Source: Bacteroidales bacterium (lineage in GTDB: Bacteria > Bacteroidota > Bacteroidia > Bacteroidales > Muribaculaceae). From it: a stretch of DNA of 51,073 nt. The notes beneath the pieces were generated by a model. That model did no database searches, was not told where the DNA came from, and saw nothing but the letters and a program-made list of their open reading frames with translations. The DNA is taken from positions 1-51,073 of the forward strand of contig SFGS01000008.1 of NCBI GenBank assembly GCA_004557565.1, in the 5' to 3' direction. How positions within the stretch are numbered: the stretch's first letter is position 1; each line of letters starts with the position of its first letter. The translations under genes were made by a program, and so were the position numbers. Shown here piece after piece: positions 43,124-50,957 of the stretch.

Positions 43124-44329
43124 ATGGCTCTGAAAATATTACTGGTAAATAAATTTTATTATCCACGAGGCGGCGACTGCGTGGTGATGATGAACACCGA
43201 ATCGCTGCTGCTCTCAGCAGGCTACGAGGTGGCGGTGTATGCCATGCAGTACCCCGAAACGGTGGACTCGCCCTACAAAAAATACTTCGCCTCGGAAGTG
43301 AAGTTCGCTGGCGGTTTGGGCGAAAAAGTGAACGGTCTGAAGCGCACCTTGGGCATGGGCGACATCACCGAATCGTTCACCAAGCTGCTCGACGACTTCC
43401 AGCCCGATGTGGTGCACCTGCACAACATCCACTCCTATCTCTCGCCTGTGCTGGGGCAGATTGCCCATAGCCGTGGCATACGTGTGGTGTGGACGCTGCA
43501 CGACTACAAGTTGCTCTGCCCTTCTTACAGTTGTATGCGCGACGCTCGCCCTTGTGAACTCTGCTACACGCAGAAGTGTGGCGTGCTGAAGCACCGCTGC
43601 ATGAAAGGCTCGCTGGCGGCAAGCGCCATCGCATGGCTGGAGGCGAAAAAGTGGAACCGCAAGGTGCTCGAATCGTTTACCGACGCATTTATCTGCCCCA
43701 GCGAGTTTATGGCTTCGAAAATGGAACTTGGCGGATTCGACACGCAGAAACTGAAAGTGCTGTGCAACTTCGTTGACCCTAAAAAACTCGAAATCCTGCG
43801 TGCCACCGACTGCACCTCGCGCGCCGACTACTATTGCTATGTGGGCCGTCTGTCGGAGGAAAAGGGTGTGCGTTCACTGCTTGAGGCTGCCTCAAAGGTG
43901 AAGCACGAACTTCGCATTGCAGGTGGCGGACCGCTCACCGACGAACTGAAGGCAAAATACGCCCACTGCCCGAATATCAAGTTCCTTGGTCACCTCGATG
44001 CCCACGGCGTGGCATCGCTCTTGAGCCAAGCCAAATGCTCGGTGATGCCTTCGGTGTGCTACGAGAATAATCCGCTCGGCGTGATTGAGTCGCTCTGCGC
44101 CGGCACGCCTGTGGTGGGAGCGAATATTGGAGGCATTCCCGAACTCATCAGCGCCGACACCGGCATCATCTTCGAGTCGGGCAATGCCGAGGCTCTCGCC
44201 ACCGGCATAGATATGGCTATGAGTCGCACTTGGCTCCACCCCGACATCAAAGCCGAATCCATCAACCGATTCTCGCCCGAAAGCCACCTGAAAATATTAG
44301 CAAATATTTACAGTGACACAAAAGATTAA
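43124..44329 (+). CDS. Family 4 glycosyltransferase (GT-B fold)
   Basis: The 401-residue product starts MALKILLVNKFYYPRGGDCVV with the glycine-rich donor-side loop of GT4 enzymes. The C-terminal domain shows CYVGRLSEEKGVRSLLEAA (about residues 238-256), LRIAGGGPLTDELK and PSVCYENNPLGVIESLCAGTPVVGANIGGIPEL, including the E-x7-E pattern (ENNPLGVIE). A cysteine-rich segment (about 125-160, CPSYSCMRDARPCELC and CGVLKHRC) is unusual and could bind a metal. It is divergent from the GT4 gene at 41958-43019. No good promoter was found in the 104-base gap. Confidence 0.93.
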   Translation: MALKILLVNKFYYPRGGDCVVMMNTESLLLSAGYEVAVYAMQYPETVDSPYKKYFASEVKFAGGLGEKVNGLKRTLGMGDITESFTKLLDDFQPDVVHLHNIHSYLSPVLGQIAHSRGIRVVWTLHDYKLLCPSYSCMRDARPCELCYTQKCGVLKHRCMKGSLAASAIAWLEAKKWNRKVLESFTDAFICPSEFMASKMELGGFDTQKLKVLCNFVDPKKLEILRATDCTSRADYYCYVGRLSEEKGVRSLLEAASKVKHELRIAGGGPLTDELKAKYAHCPNIKFLGHLDAHGVASLLSQAKCSVMPSVCYENNPLGVIESLCAGTPVVGANIGGIPELISADTGIIFESGNAEALATGIDMAMSRTWLHPDIKAESINRFSPESHLKILANIYSDTKD

Positions 44330-44389
44330 TAACCACGCCACTGCCCACACCACAGCATTAAGCCAACGGAGCATATAAGCCCTACGGAA

Positions 44390-44420
44390 TTTGCACTATG
44401 GTTATTTTTTTGTACCTTTG
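44390..44420 (+). promoter_or_regulatory. Predicted promoter of the radical SAM gene
   Basis: TTTG at 44390-44393, a 19-base spacer, then TACCTTTG at 44413-44420, an exact consensus match. The start codon at 44476 is about 52 bases further. Confidence 0.65.
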
Positions 44421-44475
44421 TAGATTAGTTTAATCATAGTAAAATAACATCTAAATATAACTTTTCTACGCTTCT

Positions 44476-45537
44476 ATGAGTTGTCAACGACCAACCGATG
44501 CGTCCATCATATTGACTTACCGTTGCCCCATGCATTGCCAGATGTGCAATATATGGAACAACCCCACTGACCCCAAAAAAGAGATTCAGCCAAAGGATCT
44601 CGAATGTTTGCCCCAGTTGAAATTTATCAATCTCACTGGTGGCGAACCTTTTATCCGTGAGGATTTGGAAGAATTTGTGCGAATTTGTTTCACAAAGTCG
44701 CCCCGCATTGTGATTTCCACCTCGGGGTGGTTTGAAGACCGCGTGATAGCACTGGCAGAAAAATTCCCCAACATCGGCATCAGAATTTCGATGGAAGGAC
44801 TTGCCAAAAAGAACGACGAACTGCGCGGCAGAGAAGGCGGCTTCGCTAAAGGACTGCGCATTCTGAAAAAACTGAAAGAGATGGGCGTGAAAGACATCGG
44901 CTTCGGTTGCACCGTGTCGAACCACAATTCTTCCGACATGCTGGAACTTTACAAACTCTCTAAAGAAATGAATATGGAGTTTGCCACCGCCACTTTCCAC
45001 AATTCATACTATTTCCACAAATACGACAATGTGGTAACCAATAAAGACCAGGTGTGCAAAGACTTTGAGACACTCGTCAACTGGCAACTCTCGGAATGGC
45101 ACCCCAAATCATGGTTCCGTGCGTTCTTTAACATGGGACTCATCAACTATATCGAGGGCAACCGCCGTATGCTGCCATGCGAAGCCGGTTCGGCTAACTT
45201 CTTCATCGACCCATTCGGCGATGTGTTCCCATGCAATGGCATGGAGGAGCGATACTGGAAAGAAAGCATGGGCAACATTCACGACACTCCCGACTTCGAA
45301 GAACTATGGAACAGCGAGCAAGCCAACCATGTGCGTGAACTTGTGCGCAAATGCCCTAAAAACTGCTGGATGGTGGGCACAGCATCGCCTGTGATGCATA
45401 AATACATTCGCCACCCTCTCGCTTGGGCACTCAAAAATAAGGCTCGCAACATCTTGGGCAAACCTGCCACTCTCGACAAACGCTGGTACGATGTGGGGCA
45501 AGACCCACAGCAAGGCGACCTAAGAGAGAAAATGTAG
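44476..45537 (+). CDS. Radical SAM/SPASM enzyme of the polysaccharide locus
   Basis: The 353-residue protein has the radical SAM cluster motif RCPMHCQMC (Cys17, Cys21, Cys24) followed by LTGGEPFIREDLEEF (the GGE motif, about residue 54) and a SPASM-like C-terminal part with four further cysteines: LPCEAGSANFFIDPFGDVFPC and CPKNC. SPASM domains bind extra [4Fe-4S] clusters; most act on peptides, but relatives occur in sugar-modification loci. No short precursor peptide gene is seen on either side, and the neighbours are glycosyltransferases, so a sugar or lipid-linked glycan is the likelier substrate (inference). It has its own promoter. Confidence 0.88.
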   Translation: MSCQRPTDASIILTYRCPMHCQMCNIWNNPTDPKKEIQPKDLECLPQLKFINLTGGEPFIREDLEEFVRICFTKSPRIVISTSGWFEDRVIALAEKFPNIGIRISMEGLAKKNDELRGREGGFAKGLRILKKLKEMGVKDIGFGCTVSNHNSSDMLELYKLSKEMNMEFATATFHNSYYFHKYDNVVTNKDQVCKDFETLVNWQLSEWHPKSWFRAFFNMGLINYIEGNRRMLPCEAGSANFFIDPFGDVFPCNGMEERYWKESMGNIHDTPDFEELWNSEQANHVRELVRKCPKNCWMVGTASPVMHKYIRHPLAWALKNKARNILGKPATLDKRWYDVGQDPQQGDLREKM

Positions 45538-45630
45538 AGATAAAGAATACGCGAGGTGGGCGGCTTCCACCGCTCCACCCTCTTCCCTCGCTCCCACAAC
45601 CTTCGTTCCACTCTATTCACCTATCAAGTT

Positions 45631-46728
45631 ATGAAAGTAGTTGTAATCGGCACTCGTGGCATTCCCAACATTCAAGGTGGGGTAGAAACACATTGCGAAG
45701 AACTATATCCTCGCATAGTGAAATTGGGCGCTGATGTGACCATCATTCGCCGCACCTGCCACATTCCTGAAAACGACAATTACACAGAATACAAAGGGGT
45801 GAAACTAGTGGATGTGTATGCGCCAAAGCGAAAAAGCCTTGAAGCCATTGTCCACTCTGTGCTTGCCACTTTCAAGGCGAAGCGATTGGGTGCCGACATT
45901 GTGCACATTCACGCCATTGGACCATCGCTTTGCTGCCCTTTGGCTCGGCTGCTCGGCATGAAGGTGGTGAGCACCAACCACGGCCCCGACTACGACCGTC
46001 AAAAATGGGGGACTTTGGCAAAAACCATGCTCCGAATAGGCGAATGGTGCCAGGCGCACTTCGCCAACCATATCATTTCAATCAGCAATGTGATTACACA
46101 GATTTTGAGCCACAACTACAATCGTACAAAGCGCGTGAGCCTCATTTACAACGGTGTGAACATTCCTGAGAAATCCACCTCCACCGACTATCTATCGTCG
46201 CTCAACCTGGAGCCTGGGAAATATGTGTTCGCCCTGGCGCGATTCGTGCCAGAAAAGCGCTTCGACCTGCTGATAAAAGCCTTTCAGGCAAGCCACCACA
46301 GCGGCTACAAACTGGTGCTGGCTGGCGATGCCGACCACGAAAACGACTTTTCGCGCGCCCTTAAAGCGCAAGCCAAAGATGCTGGCGTGGTGCTCACAGG
46401 ATTTGTGAAAGGCGAAAAACTAAACCAACTTTTCACCAATGCCGGGCTGTTTGTGCTCCCCTCCACCCATGAGGGTCTGCCCATTTCTCTTTTAGAGGCG
46501 ATGAGTTACAGCATCGACGTGCTGGTGAGCGACATTCCCGCCAATCAACTGGAGGAATTGACCGAGGCCGACTTTTTCCATGTCGATGACATGGCGCACC
46601 TTACTGCCAAACTCAACGAAAAACTAAGCGCACCGCACCGTAATCGCCAATACGACCTATCAAGGTTTAACTGGGACCACATCGCGCAACAAACGCTTTC
46701 CGTGTATGAAGAATGTCTTAAAAAATAA
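45631..46728 (+). CDS. Family 4 glycosyltransferase (GT-B fold)
   Basis: The ATG at 45631 begins MKVVVIGTRGIPNIQGGVET, a hallmark start of a GT4 subgroup that binds rhamnosyl- or N-acetylhexosaminyl-lipid acceptors, giving 365 residues; the frame extends 25 codons upstream without homology. The C-terminal domain has FALARFVPEKRFDLLIKAFQ, LVLAGDADHENDFSRAL and PSTHEGLPISLLEAMSY (E-x7-E: EGLPISLLE). It follows the radical SAM gene after 93 bases and overlaps the next acyltransferase gene by 23 bases, so the last two genes are coupled. Confidence 0.93.
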   Translation: MKVVVIGTRGIPNIQGGVETHCEELYPRIVKLGADVTIIRRTCHIPENDNYTEYKGVKLVDVYAPKRKSLEAIVHSVLATFKAKRLGADIVHIHAIGPSLCCPLARLLGMKVVSTNHGPDYDRQKWGTLAKTMLRIGEWCQAHFANHIISISNVITQILSHNYNRTKRVSLIYNGVNIPEKSTSTDYLSSLNLEPGKYVFALARFVPEKRFDLLIKAFQASHHSGYKLVLAGDADHENDFSRALKAQAKDAGVVLTGFVKGEKLNQLFTNAGLFVLPSTHEGLPISLLEAMSYSIDVLVSDIPANQLEELTEADFFHVDDMAHLTAKLNEKLSAPHRNRQYDLSRFNWDHIAQQTLSVYEECLKK

Positions 46729-47764
46729 GGATTCAGTGGCGGCTCCACAACCTCACTACGGCACACTCGACGGACTCCGCACCATTGCTGTGGTGGGAAT
46801 CGTGATGATGCATGTGCTCACCAATATGCCTCTGAACTTTGGCAACTACCTCGCACAACACATCATTCCCGACTTCACAAATTTCACCTTCCTGTTTATG
46901 ATTCTCAGCGCATTCTCCATGTGCTGTGGCTACTACACCAAAGTGAAAGAGGGGCAAATCAACCTTGACCGATTCTACAAAAGGCGCTTTTCTCGCATAC
47001 TCCCCTTTTTCGCATTAATGGTGCTTCTCGACTTTGTGAAAGACCACAATTTAGAGTCGCTATGCGAGAGTTTTGCCAATATCACGCTGTGTTTTGGACT
47101 TTACCCCAATGCCGACATCACGGTGATAGGCGTGGGCTGGTTTCTTGGGCTTGTGTTCGTGTTCTACATGCTCTTTCCCTTCTTCGTGTTTCTGATAAGC
47201 AACCGTCGCCGCGCATGGTTCGCACTCATCATCGCCATAGCCCTCTACGCTGTGGGCGTGCTGCACTTCGCTGCCGACCAACACATGCCGTTTGAGCGCA
47301 AAAACATACTCTTCACCGCATCGTTTTTCATCTCAGGTGGCATCATCTACCTTTACCGCGAGCCCATCGCCACATGGATAAAGCGCCACATCTATCTTGC
47401 AAGTCTGCTGATGGCTGGTGCCACGGTAGCGCACTACGCCACCCTTCCCATTCAGGGCACAAGCATCTTCCCACACTTGGCTGTGTTCGCCATTTGGATA
47501 ATGTTTTGCATTGGCAGCCGCAGCACGCTATTATGCAACAAGGTCACAAAGTTCATCAGCAACATCAGCCTCGAAATCTACCTCTGCCACATGATGATGT
47601 TCCGTGCCATAGAAATGGCGCATCTCGACAGAGTGATACCTAACGCCACGGTGCTTTACCTCACCACCACCACACTCACCTTCCTACTGGCAATGGCATT
47701 CTCCCACATCATCAAATCCATCACCTTCCCCAAAATCCAATCCCTCACCCAAAAACCCACCTAA
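46706..47764 (+). CDS. Family 3 membrane acyltransferase
   Basis: The 352-residue product has HYGTLDGLRTIAVVGIVMMHVLT near its start (acyltransferase 3 motif with Arg and His), about ten membrane segments and ISLEIYLCHMMMF near residue 288, typical of the family. It is the third such gene in the locus. Its start lies 23 bases inside the preceding glycosyltransferase gene in another frame; no other Met precedes the conserved motif, so this start is needed. It would add an acetyl or other acyl group to the polymer or its precursor. Confidence 0.88.
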   Translation: MKNVLKNKDSVAAPQPHYGTLDGLRTIAVVGIVMMHVLTNMPLNFGNYLAQHIIPDFTNFTFLFMILSAFSMCCGYYTKVKEGQINLDRFYKRRFSRILPFFALMVLLDFVKDHNLESLCESFANITLCFGLYPNADITVIGVGWFLGLVFVFYMLFPFFVFLISNRRRAWFALIIAIALYAVGVLHFAADQHMPFERKNILFTASFFISGGIIYLYREPIATWIKRHIYLASLLMAGATVAHYATLPIQGTSIFPHLAVFAIWIMFCIGSRSTLLCNKVTKFISNISLEIYLCHMMMFRAIEMAHLDRVIPNATVLYLTTTTLTFLLAMAFSHIIKSITFPKIQSLTQKPT

Positions 47765-47810
47765 CACCACAAAAAAAAATCCATCACCACCGTTAAGGCG
47801 ATAATGGACT

Positions 47811-47943
47811 TAACCCAAATCGGTCATTAGGGCTTGTGGTATTTCGGAGTTTTAGAAGAATGAATTTTGCTTGTCTTTTAATGAGTGATAGCGAGCTATT
47901 ACGAATTAAATCCTCATACGGCCTAATGACCGATTTGGGTTTA
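47811..47943. repeat. MITE-like 133-bp element with 20-bp inverted ends
   Basis: AACCCAAATCGGTCATTAGG at 47812-47831 is the exact reverse complement of CCTAATGACCGATTTGGGTT at 47922-47941. The interior of about 90 bases has no gene. It sits between the convergent acyltransferase and ychF genes. The sharp perfect ends suggest a non-autonomous mobile element, though no target-site duplication was recognised. It could also act as a bidirectional terminator, as a long stem. Confidence 0.8.
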
Positions 47944-47991
47944 ATCGGTTGGTTATTGCGATGCCGTCTGGGGCGCGTCGGACATTTGGGC

Positions 47992-49092
47992 TTACACATT
48001 GAAGCGGAATACCACGATGTCGCCGTCTTGGAACACATATTCCTTGCCCTCAATGTGCATTTTGCCAGCCTCTTTCACGGCTGCCTCGCTACCGTAGGCA
48101 ATATAGTCTTCGTATTTGATGATTTCGGCACGAATGAAGCCACGTTCAAAGTCGGAGTGAATCACGCCAGCACACTGTGGAGCCTTGCTACCCTTATGGA
48201 AAGTCCAGGCACGCACCTCCTTCGGTCCGGCGGTGAGGAATGTTTCGAGGTTGAGCAAAGCGTAGGCGCTCTTAATCAAGCGGTTCACGCCACTTTCCTC
48301 CAACCCGATTTCCTGAAGAAACATTTGTCGCTCCTCGTAGGTTTCAAGTTCGGCAATCTCGCTCTCGGTTTGTGCGGCAATCACAAGGATTTGCGCATTC
48401 TCGTCCTTCACAGCCTCGCGCACAGCCTCCACATAGGCGTTGCCATCGGCAGCGGCGGTGTCGTCAACGTTGCAAACGTAAAGCACAGGCTTGTTGGTGA
48501 GCAAGAACAAGTCGTGCGCCACCTTTTCCTCCTCCTTCGATTCGAGTTCCACCATACGCGCGTTTTTGCCTTGCGACAGCACCTCGCGATAGCGGTTCAT
48601 CACCTCAAACTGGAGTTTAGCGTCGCGGTCGCCAGCGTTTGCCATCTTCTGAATGCGAGTGATGCGGCTCTCGATGGTTTCGAGGTCGCGTAGTTGAAGT
48701 TCGGTGTCGATTACCTCCTTGTCGCGCACAGGGTCAACAGAGCCATCTACGTGCGTCACATTCTCATCGTCGAAGCAGCGGAGCACATGAATGATGGCAT
48801 CTGTCTCGCGAATGTTGGCCAAAAACTTATTGCCCAAGCCCTCGCCCTTGCTTGCGCCCTTCACCAATCCGGCAATGTCCACAATCTCAACGGTAGTGGG
48901 CACGATGCGCTCAGGGTGAACGAGTTCGGCAAGTTTATTGAGGCGTTCGTCAGGAACGGTGATTACGCCCACATTGGGTTCGATTGTACAGAATGGGAAG
49001 TTTGCCGATTGAGCCTTAGCGTTCGACAGACAGTTGAAAAGCGTGGACTTGCCCACATTAGGAAGCCCTACGATACCACATTGAAGTGCCAT
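47992..49092 (-). CDS. ychF: Redox-regulated ATPase YchF (Obg-like)
   Basis: YchF is a universally conserved P-loop protein that binds ATP rather than GTP and associates with ribosomes. The 366-residue length is exactly that of the family. It starts MALQCGIVGLPNVGKSTLFN (P-loop), followed by ANFPFCTIEPNVGVITVPDERL, DIAGLVKGASKGEGLGNKFL, and the base-recognition segment LYVCNVDD. The C-terminal TGS domain is RAWTFHKGSKAPQCAGVIHSD followed by AGKMHIEGKEYVFQDGDIVVFRFNV. It is monocistronic with a near-consensus promoter about 40 bases upstream. Confidence 0.97.
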   Translation of the reverse strand: MALQCGIVGLPNVGKSTLFNCLSNAKAQSANFPFCTIEPNVGVITVPDERLNKLAELVHPERIVPTTVEIVDIAGLVKGASKGEGLGNKFLANIRETDAIIHVLRCFDDENVTHVDGSVDPVRDKEVIDTELQLRDLETIESRITRIQKMANAGDRDAKLQFEVMNRYREVLSQGKNARMVELESKEEEKVAHDLFLLTNKPVLYVCNVDDTAAADGNAYVEAVREAVKDENAQILVIAAQTESEIAELETYEERQMFLQEIGLEESGVNRLIKSAYALLNLETFLTAGPKEVRAWTFHKGSKAPQCAGVIHSDFERGFIRAEIIKYEDYIAYGSEAAVKEAGKMHIEGKEYVFQDGDIVVFRFNV

Positions 49093-49131
49093 ATTTTAAT
49101 ATTATCTCTTTTGGTGTTTAAATTTCGCCTG

Positions 49132-49163
49132 CAAAGTTACAAAAACTTTTAGAATAAGGCAAT
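49132..49163 (-). promoter_or_regulatory. Predicted promoter of ychF
   Basis: On the minus strand ATTG (49163-49160), a 20-base spacer, then TAACTTTG (49139-49132). The leader to the start codon at 49092 is about 36 bases. Confidence 0.55.
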
Positions 49164-49189
49164 TGCCCCACCACCATCACACCACCCTC

Positions 49190-49380
49190 AACGAACAAAA
49201 CCCTCACAAAATTCAACAAGATTCAACAAAAATAATCGCACGGATTCAACAAAAAAATATATTCGTGGAAATTCGTGGAAATCCGTGTTCTAAATAATCA
49301 GCCACAAATTAACACAAATTTCCACAAATAATCTTCTTGTCGAATCTCGCGGAATCCGTATGAGCCTTGACAATATGCGA
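49190..49380. repeat. Word-repeat spacer right of ychF
   Basis: No gene is seen. The sequence is made of GATTCAACAA-type repeats (49210-49250) and a run of ATTCGTGGAAATTCGTGG type (49262-49283), then AAATTAACACAAATTTCCAC and CGGAATCCGTATGAGCC (to 49373). The words are the same or the complement of those at 19970-20348 and 11936-12446. Confidence 0.75.
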
Positions 49381-49427
49381 TGATTCATGCCTGCCACAAT
49401 AAGCAAGGGCGCAAATCACATCACAAC

Positions 49428-49464
49428 GTAGGGATATGCTTTCGCCTTCGGCATGTTTCAATGC
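49428..49464. repeat. Half copy of the GTAGGGAC hairpin repeat
   Basis: GTAGGGATATGC followed by TTTCGCCTTC and GGCATGTTTC-AATGC matches the left arm and part of the spacer of the element at 19101, but there is no right arm before or after. The copy appears to be cut where the mobile-element-like ORFs begin. Confidence 0.65.
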
Positions 49465-49747
49465 AAGCACCAATGTATCAACGCATCGTAAGCATACCAG
49501 AAGAACCGTCCCTTTGGTTTGTTTCGAGCCTATCCCCACATGGGCGTTATGCTATCTAATCAACGGAGACCCGACAGGGTTGAAAGACGATGAAATTGCG
49601 ATGATTGACAAATGGTATGCCGACAACAAAGTGCAGACCGTCACCACCGCTTCGGAAGCCGAGGGAGAGTGCAACCCATATTTCTCCCATTTCCCTGCTT
49701 TCGGACTACCTGCCGAGGTCACAGACTGCAATGTGATGACCTTGTAG
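49436..49747 (+). pseudogene. Fragment of a mobile-element hypothetical protein (DUF6926-like)
   Basis: The C-terminal 75 residues (FEPIPTWALCYLINGDPTG, DEIAMIDKWYADN, FSHFPAFGLPAEVTDCNV) resemble a small protein carried on Bacteroides integrative and conjugative elements, as I recall it (DUF6926 family). The preceding 27 residues are not family-like and come from the chromosomal hairpin repeat; the only ATG available (49436) lies in that repeat. The N-terminus is therefore probably lost or has been replaced, and the gene may be broken. Function is unknown. Confidence 0.5.
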
Positions 49748-49791
49748 CCATTATCTCACGAAAGTCAAACGATAATCCAAATCACACGGAT

Positions 49792-50421
49792 ATGAAATAC
49801 GAAGATGTGTCAGCGATACTATATCGCAATCATGGTGTTTTCGACATCACCACACCCTTTGGCACTCAACGCCGACGTTTGTTCCTCTCCACTGAAAGTA
49901 AGGTATGTGAGTTTGCTAAACGCTCTCGCAGGAGAGGCTATCCGATACAGCCAAACGAAATCAAATGTTGGCTGTCTATCTCCAAAGTGACAAAACCGAC
50001 AACGAATATAGTAGCCAAATTCCAACGTTACGCCTCGCGTGCAACTTTTCCGTCTGCATTTGTTCGCAAGTGTCTTGAAGCTGACCCGACAAAGGACTGC
50101 TACGAGAACCGCCTTACCACGGGCACTCGCATCGACGGAGAGATAATATCCCTTGACGCTATCTCCAGATATAACCATTGGGTGGTGGAACAGTTCAGAA
50201 AGGCTCTCAAAGAACGGCGCAACTTTAATTCCGGAACATTCACTTTCCGTGGTTATGACGGTTCCCTATGGATTGAGGTCAAGCAAAAGAACGATAACCA
50301 TAACTACTATAAAGCCGGAGATATTGCCGCAGGCTTCAGTAAAGAGTATCGTGGCTGTGCCAACGGATATTACTATGCCCTGATTGATGATGAACATTTT
50401 ATCGGGATTGATATAGACTGA
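49792..50421 (+). CDS. Hypothetical protein of mobile-element type
   Basis: The ATG at 49792 (MKYEDVSAILYRNHGVFDIT) gives 209 residues; the frame is open further upstream but overlaps the preceding fragment. There is no signal peptide and no motif that I recognise. It is basic in the middle (FAKRSRRRGYPIQPNEIKCWLS) and acidic at its end (LIDDEHFIGIDID). Position next to a Bacteroides integrative-element type fragment and small genes suggests that it belongs to that element. I cannot name a function. Confidence 0.6.
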   Translation: MKYEDVSAILYRNHGVFDITTPFGTQRRRLFLSTESKVCEFAKRSRRRGYPIQPNEIKCWLSISKVTKPTTNIVAKFQRYASRATFPSAFVRKCLEADPTKDCYENRLTTGTRIDGEIISLDAISRYNHWVVEQFRKALKERRNFNSGTFTFRGYDGSLWIEVKQKNDNHNYYKAGDIAAGFSKEYRGCANGYYYALIDDEHFIGIDID

Positions 50422-50480
50422 ATTATGGACAGCACCCTACAATCCTCATGGAGAGCATGGTGCATAAAACCGAAAGATAT

Positions 50481-50753
50481 ATGACGACAACCGAAATCAA
50501 CTACAAAGGCACGGACTATACCTGCCGTATCGTTACAAGCAACGAGGGCGAGAGCCTTATCATCGGTGGTTTGGAATTGCTTGACGCACTTATGCCTTAT
50601 CCAATCACCGACAAATGCAACGGCTTCGCCGACAAGGAAGCGGAGCGTGTCGATGAAGAAATCTTCTTTTATACTTCCGAAAGTGACTTGAAGCTGCCCG
50701 ACAACGAACTTGTAGCAATACTTAGCGAGAGCAACCCCGATTGGTTTGACTGA
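50481..50753 (+). CDS. Small acidic hypothetical protein
   Basis: The ATG at 50481 gives MTTTEINYKGTDYTCRIVTS and 90 residues; an earlier in-frame ATG at 50448 is possible. The product is acidic, soluble, with no recognised domain (GGLELLDALMPYP, FADKEAERVDEEIFFYTSES). It follows the 209-residue hypothetical gene by 59 bases and precedes a terminator-like hairpin. It resembles accessory proteins of Bacteroides mobile elements by size and company only. Confidence 0.55.
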   Translation: MTTTEINYKGTDYTCRIVTSNEGESLIIGGLELLDALMPYPITDKCNGFADKEAERVDEEIFFYTSESDLKLPDNELVAILSESNPDWFD

Positions 50754-50788
50754 AAATCTAAATGGTTTAATGTCATAAAGCCCACCTT

Positions 50789-50816
50789 GCCGTCCTGCAC
50801 ACGCGGGGCGGCTTTT
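50789..50816 (+). terminator. Predicted terminator after the small hypothetical gene
   Basis: GCCGTCC (50789-50795) pairs with GGGCGGC (50806-50812), including one G-T pair, followed by TTTT. It lies 36 bases after the stop codon at 50753. Confidence 0.45.
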
Positions 50817-50843
50817 GCTCGTCACCTCCCAAAAGCCGCGTCT

Positions 50844-50957
50844 ATGGAAAACTACAAAGCCCCCGACATCACGCCGGTAGCTTATAGTCTTAGTATGATT
50901 GTAGCTGTTATCTGCGAAATAATTCCGGCTATAATTTGTTGGGGTGGAAAAAAATAA
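50844..50957 (+). CDS. Possible 37-residue membrane peptide
   Basis: An ATG at 50844 opens a 37-codon frame: MENYKAPDITPVAYSLSMI, then a hydrophobic segment rich in Ile/Val/Ala with two Cys, ending WGGKK. One membrane helix with a positive end is likely. The start resembles small peptides of Bacteroidales beginning M-x-x-Y-x-A-P-E/D-I. It is too short to judge by coding statistics and no promoter of consensus form was seen. Confidence 0.35.
   Translation: MENYKAPDITPVAYSLSMIVAVICEIIPAIICWGGKK

Noticed and set aside
47836..48693. A 285-codon plus-strand frame across the MITE-like element and ychF
   Set aside because: Most of it is antisense to ychF, which is certain; no family resemblance was seen.
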